The position numbers were made by a program, and so were the translations under genes. Shown here piece after piece: positions 21,941 through 32,478 of a DNA stretch of 64,000 bases (positions are counted from its first letter, which is position 1; the number at the start of each line of letters is the position of its first letter). Source of the stretch: Coleophora flavipennella (lineage: Eukaryota > Arthropoda > Insecta > Lepidoptera > Coleophoridae); assembly GCA_947284805.1 (NCBI GenBank), contig OX369285.1, forward strand, positions 1,597,201 to 1,661,200. The letters are read 5' to 3'. The notes under the pieces were generated by a model, which saw nothing but the letters and a program-made list of their open reading frames with translations, was not told the origin of the DNA and searched no databases.

Positions 21941-23565
21941 GAATCTTCATGTAAAATCAGCTGATTATACGCACTAGAAAGATCTAACTTTGTGAACTGA
22001 ACCCCACCATGTAGTTTAGAGAACAGTTCCTCAATTCGCGGAAGAGGATACTTGTCAACCAATAATTGTTTATTCAATGTAACTGAATAATCAGCGCACA
22101 GTCGAATACTGCCGTCTTTTTTTAATACTGGAACTACGGGACTCGCGTATTCTGAAAAGGTTACCGGTTTGATTATGCCTAATTCCGTCAACCGATCTAG
22201 TTCCTTGCCCAACTTATCGCGTAATGCAAAGGGAACAGGTCTTGCTTTGTAAAAGATAGGTAATGAATCTGGTTTTAAATTAAGTTTTACTTCCACATTC
22301 TTGCAACAACCTAAATTATCCGAAAATAGCTGAGGGTATAGCCGTGTTAGATCCTCTAATTGACTTAAATAATTGCATGAATTTATTTGACATATTTGCA
22401 TTTTAAACTTGGCCATAAAGTCACGTCCTAAAAGAGGAGGGCCACCTTTTTTTACTACAAAGACCTCTATTTTATTCGTCAAGCCTTTATACGAGAACGG
22501 AAGGAAAATAGTACCTAAAGTCTCAATCGGAGTACCATTGTAACTCTGCAAACATTTATTGCTAAACCTTAAGGGCTGACTAACAAAATATTTTTTGTAA
22601 ATATCCTCAGATATAGCCGTTACTGCCGACCCTGTATCTAATTCAAAACATAAACGAACATTATCGACCATTATCGATTCCTGCATAGGTTCCCCGGACC
22701 ACGTTCTAATATTAAATATTAAACGCTTACCATCATCGCCGTCATCCGAACAACATTGAAGAAAATGCTGATCGGTACCAATTTTCTTACACGCGCGCTT
22801 TAAGTGACCTTTTACTCCGCACTTACGACACTCATATCTTTTAAAACGGCACACTTTGCTACTATGACCGGGATAACCACACACATCGCACTGATTACTG
22901 TCTCGAGGTGTCGATGAAAACCGTGAGTGTTGCTGACGAGCCGCCATCTTGTGTACCAGGGAGGCCAGCGGTGCCGCCGCCGCCGCCGCTGTCTGTCGAG
23001 CGCCTTCTCGTGCACAGCGCACGCTCTCAGCCAGTTGCAATGCCTTTTCCAATGAAAGGCCCTCCATTGGTTCTTCAAACAGACGGTCGCGCACAGGACC
23101 ACCCGCCATGCCCAGTACAAAACGGTCGCGCAACGCTTCATTCAAATCCTTAAAATCGCAGTACATTGCCAAGCCGCGAACTCTCGCTGCCCATTGTGAT
23201 AACGATTCGCCAGGTTCCTGGATAGCACTGTGAAATTTGTGTCTTTCAGCGAAACCACTGACTTTGATTTTAAAGTGACCGTCTAACAGCGCGATAACTG
23301 CCGAGTATTCCAATGCACCCATATCACTCGGGCACAGTATATATATTAGTACTAACGTACTCGGGAGTGCTAGGTCCCTGATGAGTTTGTAGGTTTTTTC
23401 CGCCAAACTACTCAACAGGATAGCCCGACGCTTTGCACCACTTTTATCATTATTATCCGTTATTTCATTTGCGAGATACCATTGTTCCAACCGACCCTTG
23501 TATAATGACCATTCTTGATACTCGTGATTAAATTGGTTTAAGACACCAAATGACACTTTTGCCAT
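21919..23565 (-). pseudogene. Mag-like gag-protease-RT (N-terminal part of polyprotein)
   Basis: 548-residue frame with ATG about 60 nt inside the LTR, beginning MAKVSFGVLNQF. Gag covers roughly residues 1-225, followed by two CCHC zinc knuckles at 226-239 and 246-259. An aspartic protease has its DTGSA active-site motif at 310-314 and a GGPPLLGRDF segment further on. The start of RT includes LCADYSVTLNKQL and KLDLSSAYNQL, where the first catalytic Asp lies. Gag and pol share one frame here. A frameshift near 21942 ends the frame just before the segment that leads to the FLDD box. The protein would form the particle, cleave it and copy RNA to DNA. Confidence 0.9.
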
Positions 23566-23605
23566 AATTTTAGAAATTAAAGCAGTTTAATTTCACTGAT
23601 TCCGC

Positions 23606-23623
23606 GTTGTTCGCTCGTCGCCA
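23606..23623 (-). promoter_or_regulatory. Primer-binding site (tRNA-Ser-like)
   Basis: Two bases inside the 5' LTR the minus strand reads TGGCGACGAGC, complementary to a 3' end CTCGTCG plus CCA. This matches what I recall of tRNA-Ser(GCT), apart from the last base. The tRNA identity is from memory. Confidence 0.6.
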
Positions 23624-23625
23624 GT

Positions 23626-23732
23626 TGTTATTTAGGTATTTTAGGGCCAGATTTTGGATAAGAGAAAGACACGCGACTTGCTTTCACAATCGTGTAATGC
23701 CAACTGACTTTTCGTAAACTACCCACATAACA
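23626..23732 (-). repeat. 5' LTR of the Mag-like element (107 bp)
   Basis: On the plus strand it starts TGTTATTTAGG and ends CCCACATAACA; read by eye it is identical to 13996-14102. It is upstream of gag in the element's own orientation. Flanked on the outside by TTAGG. Confidence 0.9.
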
Positions 23733-24350
23733 TTAGGGAAATATGGATGGCAGTTTTATTCAAAATGCAGACAAAAGTTCTCAAAGATTATTAAAAGAAG
23801 GGTCAAGATGAAGTATATACCTTGTGAGTTGAGTCATTCGATATAGGATATGGGTTGGTTCAAATCAAAATTGGTAAAGTACTTTTTTTTTTAATTCCAA
23901 AAAAACAAAAAAGTTGTTGCGATTGAAGTAAGTTTTTAATACGTTTAGCATTTTTATTTATTTATTTCAACCTGTAGTGTAAGATATTCACTTGTCCTCA
24001 TTTACGATATGAGTAATAGTAACTGAGTTTATTTTTATTCACAGACAATAACGATTATACTCGGGTAAACAAGATACACCCCTGGAAGATTGTAACAGTA
24101 TAAGAGAAGTGGGCAGAAACAATGTCTGAATAATATTTATTAAGGCGATATAGCAAAATTATATAACAATTTCCCTGCATTGGAAGAACCTGAAACATGT
24201 AGCCTGATGAGAGTTTTACAGTGCTATCACTTTATGTAGGGCATTATAATTTTTAACACGCTTTTAGTAGCTTCATCTGTAACTAATTATTATATTAACA
24301 AATACAGAATATTTTACAAACAATTTAGAGCGACATCAATACTATCGTAA

Positions 24351-24581
24351 AAACGGCAATACATATATACAAGCGTGAAACTCAGCGTGATTACATACTA
24401 ATTCTAAAGTAACACAACAAGTAATAGAAACGGCAATACATATATACAAGCGTGAAACTCAGCGTGATTACATACTAATTCTAAAGTAACACAACAAGTA
24501 ATAGAAACGGCAATACATATATACAAGCGTGAAACTCAGCGTGGTTACATACTAATTCTAAAGTAACACAACAAGTAATAG
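24351..24581. repeat. 77-bp tandem repeat, three copies
   Basis: Units start at 24351, 24428 and 24505, each beginning AAACGGCAATACATATATAC. They are almost identical; the third has GTGG in place of GTGA. The next bases (CCAACCAAG) end the array. Confidence 0.95.
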
Positions 24582-25635
24582 AAACCAACCAAGTGTGATT
24601 CGTATTCGTACTAAGGAGGCCGAATTAAATGAAAAATTAACTGTGCCAAAATTGTTTCCATCAAACAAGTTGCCGCAAATTTCAAATTTGTTCGCGCGTC
24701 CAGCCTCCAACAACAAAACCAGTTTGCTCCTTAAGGATTTTGTCTGTCGAGATAGTAACATAAACAGGTTATTATTATTAAATACATTTAACTGCTTACT
24801 AAGATAATTAAATTAAATTCTTACCTAGTATGATAATTTTATCTGATACACATATGGTATAAAACAAACTTCATAGTAGGGAAAAAACCCACGATATGCG
24901 AAACAATGTCAAGACAAAAAGGTCATAGATTCGATTCCCGATCAGTACAATCATTGTGCTTTCGTCGTAATAAATCATCGTATACCTATCCTCGTATAAA
25001 ATTAAGGACCAGAAAATACCCGTGCAACCATGGATTTTTCCCCACATTATATTATTTCTCAATACAGTTGCTCGAAAAGTGGTACTTTATATGCCAGTCA
25101 AGTGTGCGCAAAATTGATTTTACGGCACACGTGGATTTACTTTACCACTTTTTTTTATTTCTAGCAAATAAAAAATAAATAACCAATGATACAGTAACTT
25201 CTTTAAGACTTTTGAAAGGAGAATTTTAAAAGAGATTGGTTGTAACTCCGTGAGGTTAGTATATAACGCTAACTAATTAGATTCTCTTTGGGTTATATCT
25301 TTGTGAAGAAAGGAGAATAAATATGACTGCAGCGCATAGGTTACAGGAAGGAATAGGTCATCTTTTCCAAGGAGGTTTTAATGCTTACATTAATATTGTT
25401 CCAAGCCTTATTGTAATCTATTTATAGTAATATTAAATAAATAAATTACGCATGCGTACGTGTGCCTTGCTAATTTAAATATGGCGTAATTTTCGTAAAA
25501 TAAATTGTGTTATTTTGAATATGAATATACGTGTAATAAAAAATATACTTATGTGTATGTATAAGAAAAAACAAAGTGAGATTATTTTACGGAATTCAAA
25601 ATGAGCCAAAAGTCGCGTAATATTATCTTTCTTTG

Positions 25636-25697
25636 CCGAAACCTTGATAGGTATGTACCCATGTATCCGAAACCTTGATAGGTATGTACCCATGTAT
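25636..25697. repeat. 31-bp direct duplication
   Basis: CCGAAACCTTGATAGGTATG starts at 25636 and again at 25667; the 31-bp units are identical. Confidence 0.95.
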
Positions 25698-25903
25698 TTT
25701 ATTTTTCTGTCACGGTCGTTTTATATTTTAACAGTTTTCTCACAACTGTATTGAAAAATTTTGTATGATATATGGGTGTAAAAGAAAATAACAAACTCGT
25801 GACGATAGTAAACCCTCTCCTGTGGCTCGGGCTCACATATGTGATGTCACTCGTTTGTTATTGATCTTTTTACTACCCTTGTATCATAAATAACTATTAT
25901 CAT

Positions 25904-27343
25904 AATTCGCAGCAGTATCAATGCTATGAGTTGAAATGGAAAGAAAAATGCGGATTGCGCATAGATCACACTGATGGGCAAAATACTGAGTCACACACTG
26001 AGGAAAATCCAAATCAGCCGTTCTCATCTATCACGTTCCGGAAAAAGCAAAAGATAATATTAAATGAATCATTTAACTGCCCAAATGATGCTACTAACTT
26101 CTCAGTATCCAATAATTCACCAAATAGCCTTCCTGATATGCATGCCTCAATAAATGAAGAAAGCGAAGAACTAAAAAATGAGATTAAATTGTTGAAATCC
26201 CAACTGGAAAGTGCGGATCTCTGTATCGAGGAACTTTCACTTGAAAATAACTCATATAAAATGAAAATACACAGTTTGGAGTTAAAGGTAAAGACACTTC
26301 TAGACTTAGCAAAATCTACGCCAATTACAGATAAAACAAAAACCAAAAAGAACAAATTTTCCTCTAAAAAATTATTCGAATACAGACGCATTGATACTGA
26401 GGCAAATAGCAGCTTCATTGACCTGCAAGCAAAACCATATAACGAAGATATCCCTGAAAGGGAAGTACGAACGGACACCGAAGCTGGAAAACTAAGTACT
26501 TCAACCAACAAAAGTATGTCAGCCTCAAGAAATCAAAATCATCTGAACAAATCTCAAAGTGAAAAGTCGGACACTGAAAACAAAGATAGACAAGAAACTG
26601 AAGTACAATTAGAGACTTATGCTGATAAATTAAAAGTTAAAAAAACCATCCATAAAATGGAAGAGGAGAAGAGAAAGAAAACAAACCAATGTCTCACAAT
26701 GCCTCAGAAAACGACGAACCTCAACACTAGAAAGAAACGAGTGCTTATTTTAGCCGATGAACAAGGAAGAGGAGTTCAGTCTACTCTGCAACATCTCCTG
26801 GGTGATGAATTCAACACCACGTCTATTATCAAACCTGGAGCACAACTTTGCTATGTACTTGAAAATGTAGATAAAATGGTATCAGGCTTTGACCGTAATG
26901 ACTATTTAATAGTATTAGCTGGTTGTAATGATAATAATCCTAAGGAATCTCTTGCATACTTGTATTATACTTTGCATAAATACCATGAGCAAACAAATAT
27001 TATAATTAGTGAAGTACCGAAAAACAAAAATTTAAGCGAAATTAAGCTAAATAATGAATTTGAGAATACTTGTAAAGGTTTTCAAAACGCAGCGTTTGTA
27101 AATATGGATTATTTCTCCTACATCCCTAGTAAAAATAAGTTCGCTTTGCATGTTTCTCAACGTCTACTCAAAGAAATACTAAGAATGGGTTATGTTACTA
27201 ACTATAAAAAGTATCTAAATTCCACTTCAAAATTTCAAAGGAGCGCGAAACAGTTTACAAGCATTGCTACACAAACGGAGAGTTCGGATTCGGTCAATGT
27301 TTCATTGCCGCACGGCGTTGCTTCAAAGTTTTTTCGTGACTAA
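25904..27343 (+). CDS. LINE ORF1 protein with coiled coil and SGNH-like esterase domain
   Basis: About 479 codons. Counting from the TTG at 25931 (470 residues): a heptad-rich coiled coil lies at about 75-127, a charged Lys/Ser/Glu linker runs to about 265, and an alpha/beta domain at about 268-430 resembles SGNH hydrolases. The first block reads RVLILADEQGRGV, the third VLAGCNDNN, and a late FALHVSQRLLKE supplies a His. The usual nucleophile Ser of the first block (GDS-type) appears as Glu here. The first ATG in frame is not near the start, so the initiation codon is unclear. ORF1 proteins of CR1 elements bind RNA and accompany ORF2 in retrotransposition; the esterase role is unknown. Confidence 0.8.
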   Translation, partial: NSQQYQCYELKWKEKCGLRIDHTDGQNTESHTEENPNQPFSSITFRKKQKIILNESFNCPNDATNFSVSNNSPNSLPDMHASINEESEELKNEIKLLKSQLESADLCIEELSLENNSYKMKIHSLELKVKTLLDLAKSTPITDKTKTKKNKFSSKKLFEYRRIDTEANSSFIDLQAKPYNEDIPEREVRTDTEAGKLSTSTNKSMSASRNQNHLNKSQSEKSDTENKDRQETEVQLETYADKLKVKKTIHKMEEEKRKKTNQCLTMPQKTTNLNTRKKRVLILADEQGRGVQSTLQHLLGDEFNTTSIIKPGAQLCYVLENVDKMVSGFDRNDYLIVLAGCNDNNPKESLAYLYYTLHKYHEQTNIIISEVPKNKNLSEIKLNNEFENTCKGFQNAAFVNMDYFSYIPSKNKFALHVSQRLLKEILRMGYVTNYKKYLNSTSKFQRSAKQFTSIATQTESSDSVNVSLPHGVASKFFRD

Positions 27344-30239
27344 ACAAATCGATAAACCTATAAAACCTAATCTGCGAAATTCTCACAAGTACTTTAAACT
27401 ACTACATCAAAACATTGCAAGCGTTTGTTCAAAAAAAGAACTACTTGAAATAACGATATCAGAAATGAATGATAAAGGAAACGCACCCGACGTTATTTGT
27501 CTTTCTGAAACCTTTATAAAAAGAGGCGAAGAAGCTAATGTTGTAATTCATAATTACAACTTAGCTACTAGTTACTCGCGAATGAATAAAAGAGGCGGAG
27601 TCTGTATTTTGATAAGAAAGGGTGTTCTCTTTAGGGAACTAAAAATTTTTGACAAATACTTACTTGATAGGGTGTTCGAGTGTTGTGGCTTAGAAATTCC
27701 TTCTCATAATATCGTAATCCTATGCATTTACAATTCAAACAAAAAATTTGCAATTAATTTCCTAAATAAGCTGGATGCTGTAATATTTACCATTACAAAA
27801 AAATTTAAAAATAAAAATATTATACTGACCGGAGACTTTAATATTAATATGCTCCAATCTACACCAGCCTCTAATTACCTCAAAGATCTAACACAAAACT
27901 ATAACCTCACTTCACACATAGACAAGCCAACCAGACAATCGTCATGCCTGGACCTCATTATCAGTAATGTAAAAAATGCAACCGCTGAAATCATACCGCT
28001 ACAGTTATCGGATCATGATACTGCACAAATGCTTACATTCCCAATCAAAGAGGAACTCATTGTACTCAAGCATTGGGTTATAGAAAGAAGAGACTATAAT
28101 CATGAAAATGTAACAAAATTTAAAAACTATTTAAGGTCGCTGAGTTTTAGTGAGGTATACAATGCGTCAAATTTGAACGATGCTTTTAACGAATTTCACA
28201 ATATATTTTGCCTACTATATACTCTGTGTTTTCCGAAAATTCGAATAAAAGTAAACAATAGTAACAAAGGCCCGAGATGGATTACAAGAGGACTTAAAAA
28301 TAGCTCTAAGAAAAAAAGAATTCTTAGATACTCCTATTACAGAAATAAAACAGTAGAAAGTAAAAATAAATACATAAAATATTGTAATATTTTAAAGAAA
28401 TCAATGTATAGAGCTCAAAAGAAGTACTACAGTAAATATATAAAAGAAAACAAAAACAGAGTAAAAGCTTCCTGGAACGTAATAAAAGAACAAACCTCAA
28501 CTGCCAATTGCATGCAAAATATTAAAGAAATCAAGGACGGTGAGAGAGTAATTATTAACCCGGCAGAGATAGCAACATCTTTAAATAAAAACTTCATTAT
28601 TTTATCCAATAATAAACCTAATGATTCCAAAATATACTCACATGTCAAACAAATATCAAACTCACTTTACCTAACACCCGTTGATATTGAAGAGGTTAAT
28701 AAAGTCATACTTGCTCTTAACAACTCAAAAGCATCTGGCATTGATGAGGTTATCACTATGGTAATAAAGTCTTGCTATTCTGAGATATCACATGTTCTGG
28801 CATATTTAATAAACTTGTCTTTTGAAACCGGTCAATTTCCTAATACTCTGAAAGTATCTATAGTTAAACCTATCTATAAGAAAGGAGACAAAGCTGATGC
28901 AAAGAATTATAGACCAATCGCCCTAATTTCTATCTTTTCAAAGATAATTGAGAAATGTATGTACTCACGACTTTATGATTTCTGTCTCAAACATGATATT
29001 ATCAGAATGGAACAAAATGGATTCCAAAGGGGCAAATCTACATCTCTTGCTTGCTTTTCATTGGTACATAAGATTATTACACACCTTGATATGAAGAAAC
29101 ATGTTCTCGGACTTTTTTTTGATATGACTAGGGCATTTGATAACGTTGATCACAATATTCTCTTAAAAAAACTTGAATTATACGGTGTACGAGGTGTAGT
29201 TTTATCGTGGTTTGATTCATACCTATCACAAAGAAAGCAATGCGTAGAGATTAATGGGATCGACCAAAAAAATGTCATGTCCTCACATAGATCTAAACTG
29301 TGTGTCAATCCTTTTGGCATACCGCAAGGTACCGTGCTTGGGCCGCTTTTATTTTTATTATATATTAACGACTTACCTTCTGTTACTGACCACCAATGTA
29401 TATTATTTGCAGATGACATATCAATAATTGTGACATGTAATAATGATGAATTAAATAAATTTGAAAATGACATTAATAATACTATAAAATCGGTAATCGA
29501 ATGGCTAAACAGTAATAATTTGCATGTTAATCTGACAAAAACTAATTATATACAGTTTGCTACACGAGGACATAGTAATAATAGACTTGACATAAGATAT
29601 AATAATAAGGAATTGATTGCATCGGATATGACTAGATTTCTTGGTATACTGATTGATAAAAACTTAAACTTTAAATCACACGTTGAAAATATTTGTAATA
29701 GAATTAATCGTTTTGTTTATGTACTTAGCAGACTAACAAGAACTGTTTCTCAAAAAACAGCTTTGATTGCCTATCACGGATATGTTGCCTCCATACTTAG
29801 ATATGGAATTCTTATGTGGGGTAATTGCACAGATGTCCATAAAGCGTTTATAGCACAAAAAAAATGTGTACGTGCCATGTGCGGTGTTGGTCCGTTCCAA
29901 ACATGTAGACCACTATTCCCTAAGCTGGGTATTCTTACTCTTACAAATATATACATATTGGAATGCTGTAAATTCATCAAAACACACGAAAAATTATTTA
30001 AAACTGCAATATCTGTAAACCCTAGAAACACTAGAAAACCGAATAGACTCGTATTTGATCATATCCCTAGGACAACATTGTGCCAAAACCATTGTTATAA
30101 CATGTGTGTAAAAATTTTTAATAACATTCCTCATGACATCAAAGTATTGCCAAACAAACAAATGACTAGAAAATTGGAAGCATGGCTCATGAATTTTAGC
30201 TTTTATTCTGTAAGAGATTTCCTTAATGTAAAATATTAA
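27297..30239 (+). CDS. LINE ORF2: AP-like endonuclease plus reverse transcriptase
   Basis: 980 residues from the ATG at 27297 (an upstream TTG at 27264 would give 991). The N-terminal endonuclease/exonuclease/phosphatase domain shows HQNIAS, LSETF, GDFNIN (179-184) and LSDHD (237-241). The central RT shows KNYRPIALISIFSK, QNGFQRGKST, FFDMTRAFDNVDH, GIPQGTVLGPLLFLLYINDL and the catalytic FADD (29406-29417). The C-terminal part ends in MNFSFYSVRDFLNVKY, typical of CR1/jockey-like elements. No stop or frameshift, and all catalytic residues I can check are present, so it may be a young copy. It overlaps ORF1 in the +1 frame. Confidence 0.93.
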   Translation: MFHCRTALLQSFFVTKQIDKPIKPNLRNSHKYFKLLHQNIASVCSKKELLEITISEMNDKGNAPDVICLSETFIKRGEEANVVIHNYNLATSYSRMNKRGGVCILIRKGVLFRELKIFDKYLLDRVFECCGLEIPSHNIVILCIYNSNKKFAINFLNKLDAVIFTITKKFKNKNIILTGDFNINMLQSTPASNYLKDLTQNYNLTSHIDKPTRQSSCLDLIISNVKNATAEIIPLQLSDHDTAQMLTFPIKEELIVLKHWVIERRDYNHENVTKFKNYLRSLSFSEVYNASNLNDAFNEFHNIFCLLYTLCFPKIRIKVNNSNKGPRWITRGLKNSSKKKRILRYSYYRNKTVESKNKYIKYCNILKKSMYRAQKKYYSKYIKENKNRVKASWNVIKEQTSTANCMQNIKEIKDGERVIINPAEIATSLNKNFIILSNNKPNDSKIYSHVKQISNSLYLTPVDIEEVNKVILALNNSKASGIDEVITMVIKSCYSEISHVLAYLINLSFETGQFPNTLKVSIVKPIYKKGDKADAKNYRPIALISIFSKIIEKCMYSRLYDFCLKHDIIRMEQNGFQRGKSTSLACFSLVHKIITHLDMKKHVLGLFFDMTRAFDNVDHNILLKKLELYGVRGVVLSWFDSYLSQRKQCVEINGIDQKNVMSSHRSKLCVNPFGIPQGTVLGPLLFLLYINDLPSVTDHQCILFADDISIIVTCNNDELNKFENDINNTIKSVIEWLNSNNLHVNLTKTNYIQFATRGHSNNRLDIRYNNKELIASDMTRFLGILIDKNLNFKSHVENICNRINRFVYVLSRLTRTVSQKTALIAYHGYVASILRYGILMWGNCTDVHKAFIAQKKCVRAMCGVGPFQTCRPLFPKLGILTLTNIYILECCKFIKTHEKLFKTAISVNPRNTRKPNRLVFDHIPRTTLCQNHCYNMCVKIFNNIPHDIKVLPNKQMTRKLEAWLMNFSFYSVRDFLNVKY

Positions 30240-30360
30240 CAACTTTACTATTTGCATGCTGTGCAGTCAGCTGAATAGAGAAACGATTTATTGCAAAACA
30301 CCTCGATGTAACCTATTTCACTGCAAATAAATAATCATTTCATTTCATTTCATTTCATTT

Positions 30361-31506
30361 ATACGTAGGTTGCCTGCAGAGTGCAGAGCCCTGCAGAGCT
30401 ACGCTGGAGTAACAAGCGTTAATGCAGTTGACAGATGTCTGTATCTATCGAATCGAGGCCGTTGGACCAGCCGGCACTGCAATGTCTGACGTATGTGTAA
30501 GTAAAAATGGCTGCAATATGATTTTTTTACGTTTTCAACTCCCCATGGCTCCGACATCTTGAAAAATTTCAAAAACTAAATCGACAAAAATTCCATATAA
30601 TAATCAAACCTGCTCACAAAATATCACGAGAATTGGTTGAGAAATGCGACCTGTAGAGGATAAAGCGGACAAAAATACGAAAGCATTTCTGCCCAAGCTG
30701 ATACGGAACAATACTTACAAAACTCGTAATAATTGTTTTTACCCGAATGCACTAGAAGGAGGGTTATGTTTTTCGGGTGTATGTATATTTCTTTGGCACG
30801 CTTTTAGTCTAAACGAAACGGCTTGATTAATTTAGAGTGCGAGGTGTCGGTACATTACTCTTGATCCGGTGAGTGACTTAAGATACATTTTTACCCGACT
30901 GACCAAAAAAGGAGGGTTAAGTTTTTATGCATTCGGGTGTTAATTACTTAATTCGTTTTTAATACGTGCGATTTCACTTTTTTTTTACGATTTCATCAAT
31001 AAGCCGAAAGCAACAAAGGCCTCCCCCAAGGCTTCATCCTGCATCCAGTGGTTTCCCGCCACCTCGACCAGGTCTTCGGTCCACTGAGTGAGAGGGGTGC
31101 CCACTCTACGTCTTACGGTGCGCGGTCGCCACTCCAGATTTTTGCTACCTCAACTTCTAGGATTTACCAAAAACATTTTTTACCAAAATTAGTTTGTTTA
31201 ATCTATAAAAAGCAAATAATTCCTAGAACTAAAAACAGGGGTTTTTCCGTATTAAACGAATTATTGAGCTAGATTAAATTATTTCATGCTAATAAATCAT
31301 TAGCAATGATACCTACAAGGTTTTGTTAACTTTGAACCTTTTTTAAGCAGTTTTTACAATCACGATTTTTTAAGCCCTTGGCATCATATATTATTATACA
31401 TGAGATCTAAAGTCTCTATCTTACTTCTTGAGGATAATGATGTTTCGTTATCAGCATGAACCTAAAAGAACCTTTAAAAACCTTTAAATACTTTAGATCA
31501 AAATAA
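30361..31506. other. Intronic DNA with repeat fragments
   Basis: 30500-30840 resembles the inside of a dispersed lepidopteran repeat (GAGAATTGGTTGAGAAATGC). 31003-31150 is a LINE 3' fragment, listed separately. The rest is unassigned; small ORFs lack family character. Confidence 0.35.
31003..31150 (-). mobile_element. LINE 3'-end fragment
   Basis: Minus-strand reading gives the same LINE C-terminus as at 9697-9795 and 10435-10556 (TGGTCGAGGTGGCGGGAAAC-type coding). The tail region near 31003 is altered. Confidence 0.5.
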
Positions 31507-32478
31507 GTACACGTTCTCGTACAGGACGAGCTATGTTACCATCTGACTAGGTACGTGAACTACGTGATAATTACGTGATGGACATTGGACGACATTAGTA
31601 ATCTCTATTCTAAACGACAGCGATAAGTTTGTAATATAATACATTCTAGTACAACATCTACTGATGACTTTAAAAACGTCATATTTAATTTTCAGTAAGT
31701 CTTAGATTCCAACATCATATTCTTAATTTTCATCATACCAGCCGAAAGCAGTTCACTGCTGGACAAAGGCCTCTCCCAAGGATTTCCACTACGACTGGTC
31801 CGGCGTTGCCCGTATCCAGCGTCTTCCTGCAAACCTTTTCAAGCGATTTTCAATTGGGGAAATTTCGAAAAAAACATATTATAATCGTTATTGGTTTTCT
31901 CAGTAGCTAGAGATAAGACCTCAATTCATATGATTTGTACCATAGTGTAGTGAGCAAGCGCCAGTGAAGAATGGTAAAATCCCTTTTCTTGAATAAAACG
32001 GCTACAGTTCCATACATTTTTAGTTCCAAAAAAGAAATTATTTTAGCTGCCCTTTTGAGGTTGTTGCATTAAAACCAAATTACAGTTTGATATCTAAATT
32101 AACTTAACATCTTGGTACTACAATGACTTCATGGTCATGCAATAATTCTCGCTTTGTATTAAATTTGTTATAATTTAGCAGATAACCAGATAATTAAGAA
32201 AAAAAACATTCGGGTCATATTGACCCAGCGTCATCGTCCGCGTTATTTTTTACACGTCATTGGCGCCGGGTTAAATATTAGATCAAGAGGGTAACGTGTA
32301 GTACATTTCTAACTTCTACAAGTAACATAGACTCGCCCGTCTTTAGAAGCTTTTAAACTTATCGCTGTTATTTAGAATAGAGATTGCTAATGTCGTCCAA
32401 TGTCCATCACTTAATTATCACGTAGTTCACGTACCTAGTCAGATAGTAACATAGCCCGTCCTGTACGAGAACGTGTAC
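31507..32478. repeat. Element with 124-bp terminal inverted repeats
   Basis: Arms 31507-31630 and 32355-32478 are inverted copies with about 6 mismatches in 124 bp (both contain GTACACGTTCTCGTACAGGA in their own sense). The 724-bp interior has no ORF and holds a LINE tail at 31733-31835. Could be a MITE-like DNA transposon; no target duplication is clear. Confidence 0.75.
31733..31835 (-). mobile_element. LINE 3'-end fragment inside the TIR element
   Basis: Contains CACTGCTGGACAAAGGCCTC on the plus strand, shared with the other fragments of this LINE family, and starts near CATCATACCAGCCGAAAGCA. Confidence 0.6.

Larger units (their letters stand above)
13996..23732 (-). mobile_element. Mag-like Ty3/gypsy LTR retrotransposon, interrupted and broken
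   Basis: Bounded by 107-bp LTRs (13996-14102 and 23626-23732) that look identical, with TG/CA ends and a 5-bp target duplication TTAGG (13991-13995 and 23733-23737). On the minus strand the order is LTR, primer-binding site, gag, protease, RT, RNase H, integrase, purine tract, LTR, which is Ty3/gypsy order. The very short LTR, two CCHC knuckles in gag and a Ser-tRNA-like primer site fit the Mag clade. The body is interrupted by a second LTR element (14211-19105) and a SINE (20194-20367). Without the inserts it is about 4.7 kb. Coding lesions: frameshifts near 21942, 21020 and 20735 and a TAG at 19882-19884. Confidence 0.9.
23738..25900. other. Intronic DNA with short tandem repeats
   Basis: Apart from the two tandem repeats listed separately and a piece near 24258-24285 (AACACGCTTTTAGTAGCTTC) that matches the end of the MITE at 36263-36616, nothing was recognised. 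Confidence 0.35.
25904..30360 (+). mobile_element. CR1-like non-LTR retrotransposon, both ORFs open
   Basis: Two long ORFs overlapping by 47 nt, with an esterase-like ORF1 and an endonuclease-RT ORF2, then a short 3' UTR and a tail of (CATTT)n at 30336-30360. Esterase in ORF1 plus a short-repeat tail rather than poly(A) points to the CR1 group. The 5' end is uncertain: the ORF1 frame is open leftwards to at least 25904 without an ATG, so the element may be slightly 5' truncated. No target duplication was found. Confidence 0.85.

Noticed and set aside
22812..23233. Several ORFs of 80-110 codons on both strands in the gag region
   Set aside because: Alternative frames of the Mag-like gag; no independent signature.
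13991..23737. Telomere-targeted insertion because the duplication is TTAGG
   Set aside because: Only one 5-bp site, no TTAGG array next to it, and the surroundings are intronic.
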